Origin: an uncultured Pelagibacteraceae bacterium
Lineage (GTDB): Bacteria; Pseudomonadota; Alphaproteobacteria; Pelagibacterales; Pelagibacteraceae
Direction: 5' to 3'
Length of the DNA: 64,000 nt
Assembly (NCBI GenBank): GCA_902571925.1
Contig: CACGDW010000001.1
Coordinates: 1 to 64,000, forward strand
Each line of letters opens with the position of its first letter. Position 1 is the first letter of the stretch. This document shows, in pieces, positions 62,573-64,000 of this stretch. Below the pieces are notes generated by a model that saw nothing but the letters and a program-made list of their open reading frames with translations, had not been told where the DNA came from and made no database searches. The translations under genes were made by a program, and so were the position numbers.

Positions 62573-62605
62573 TTTTTTCTCTCAATTCACATATCGGCTT
62601 TAATT

Positions 62606-63724
62606 ATGAATATTAAAGACAACATAAAAACGATTATTATTGAAAAGTCCTTAAAACTGGACTGTGGCAAAACTATAAATAACTTTCCGCTTGCATACGA
62701 AACGTATGGTTCACTTAATAAGAAAAAAGATAACGCAATTTTGGTTTGCCACGCATTGACTGGTGATCAATTTGTTACAGGGTTAAATCCAGTCACAAAA
62801 AAAGATGGCTGGTGGTCTTACGCAGTAGGTCCTAGCAAATCTATAGATACAAATAAATATTTTGTTATTTGTGCTAACGTCATTGGCGGATGCATGGGTT
62901 CATTTGGCCCAAGCCATATTAATCCAGAAACAAAAAATATATATGGTACAGATTTTCCTATAATTACTATTAATGATATTGTTAATGCACAGGTTAATTT
63001 GTTAGATCATTTTGGAATTAAAAAACTTTTTTCTGTTGTAGGTGGCTCAATGGGCGGAATGCAAGTTTTACAGTTTGTTAGTAATTTTCCTGAAAGAGCA
63101 AAAACAGCTGTACCAATAGCATGCACGTCTAGCCACTCTGCTCAAAATATAGCATTCAATGAACTTGGAAGACAAGCAATAACTGCTGATCATAATTGGT
63201 CTGAAGGTAAATATTCCTCAAAAAACAAAGTTCCCGAAAAAGGTTTAGCTGTTGCAAGAATGGCCGCTCATATAACATATTTATCAAAAAAAGGTCTTCA
63301 AGAAAAATTTGGAAGAAAATTGCAACAAAGAGATGATCTTAAATTTGGTTTTGATGCTGACTTTCAAATAGAAAGTTATTTAAGATATCAAGGTTCTGTC
63401 TTTGTTGATAGGTTCGATGCAAATAGTTATCTTTATATAACAAGAGCAATGGATTACTTCGATTTAGTTAAACAATTTAATGGCAATCTATCAAATGCAT
63501 TTAGGAACTCTAAAACTAAATTTTTTGTAATATCGTTTACATCTGATTGGCTTTACCCTACTCAAGAAAATAAGGATATAGTTATTGCCTTGAATGCAAT
63601 TGGTGCAAATGTTGGTTTTGTAGAAATAGAGTCAGATAAAGGTCATGATTCATTTTTGTTGGATGTTCCAGATTTTTTGGAAACTCTTAAAAATTTTTTA
63701 GATAAATCATACCTTGAAAAATAA
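62606..63724 (+). CDS. metX: Homoserine O-acetyltransferase
   Basis: [47 protein letters not shown]. Confidence 0.95.
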   Translation: MNIKDNIKTIIIEKSLKLDCGKTINNFPLAYETYGSLNKKKDNAILVCHALTGDQFVTGLNPVTKKDGWWSYAVGPSKSIDTNKYFVICANVIGGCMGSFGPSHINPETKNIYGTDFPIITINDIVNAQVNLLDHFGIKKLFSVVGGSMGGMQVLQFVSNFPERAKTAVPIACTSSHSAQNIAFNELGRQAITADHNWSEGKYSSKNKVPEKGLAVARMAAHITYLSKKGLQEKFGRKLQQRDDLKFGFDADFQIESYLRYQGSVFVDRFDANSYLYITRAMDYFDLVKQFNGNLSNAFRNSKTKFFVISFTSDWLYPTQENKDIVIALNAIGANVGFVEIESDKGHDSFLLDVPDFLETLKNFLDKSYLEK

Positions 63725-63726
63725 TT

Positions 63727-64000
63727 ATGAAACCAGAATATAAATTAATCTCCGACATGATAGAAACAAATTCTAGAGTATTGGATGTTGGATGTGATGA
63801 TGGAACTTTAATGGAATTTCTTAAACAGAATAAAAATGTTGACATTCGAGGTATTGAAATATCAAAAGAGAAAGTTCAAACCTGTATATCCAAAGGATTG
63901 ACAGTAATTGAAGGTAATGCAGAATTTGATCTTAAACAATTTCCAAATAAATCTTTTGATTATGTTGTTCTTGGTCAAACTTTACAAGCTTTTGTAAATC
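63727..64000 (+). CDS. metW: Methionine biosynthesis protein MetW (truncated by window end)
   Basis: Not in track (no stop in window): MKPEYKLISDMIETNSRVLDVGCDDGTLMEFLKQNKNVDIRGIEISKEKV...; directly follows metX. Confidence 0.92.
   Translation, partial: MKPEYKLISDMIETNSRVLDVGCDDGTLMEFLKQNKNVDIRGIEISKEKVQTCISKGLTVIEGNAEFDLKQFPNKSFDYVVLGQTLQAFVN

Noticed and set aside
62573-62605. A second, tandem SAM aptamer (SAM-V-like) after the SAM-II element
   Set aside because: No second copy of the conserved core (GCUAAAAA plus paired stem) before the metX start.

Overview
AT-rich, gene-dense chromosomal window with very short intergenic gaps. Gene content, codon bias and protein style suggest an alphaproteobacterium of the SAR11 / 'Candidatus Pelagibacter' type (inferred from sequence; no database search was run). 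I support about 64 protein-coding genes, the first and last truncated by the window edges (LpxL-like acyltransferase at the left, MetW at the right). I see no rRNA or tRNA genes, no CRISPR array and no mobile element. Most genes are housekeeping: purD, rsmD, pgi, ribF-ileS-lspA, groESL, typA, tldD/pmbA, RND efflux, tsaE-amgK-murU-like, ahcY, a two-component system, polA, rpmB, pyrD, class I lysS, hisC and metX-metW. The most interesting signals are regulatory or cryptic. (1) A very good SAM-II riboswitch match lies directly upstream of metX, positioned at the predicted transcription start. (2) A ROSE-like RNA thermometer hairpin appears to sequester the hsp20 Shine-Dalgarno. (3) Matching CTTGAA-N16-CTATRT heat-shock-type promoters precede both groES and hsp20. 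(4) A compact polyamine cluster (PLP decarboxylase, deoxyhypusine-synthase-like, agmatinase-like) has a structured 5' leader. (5) There is an unexplained lysine-rich coiled-coil protein, and an RhlE-type helicase with a repetitive basic tail.
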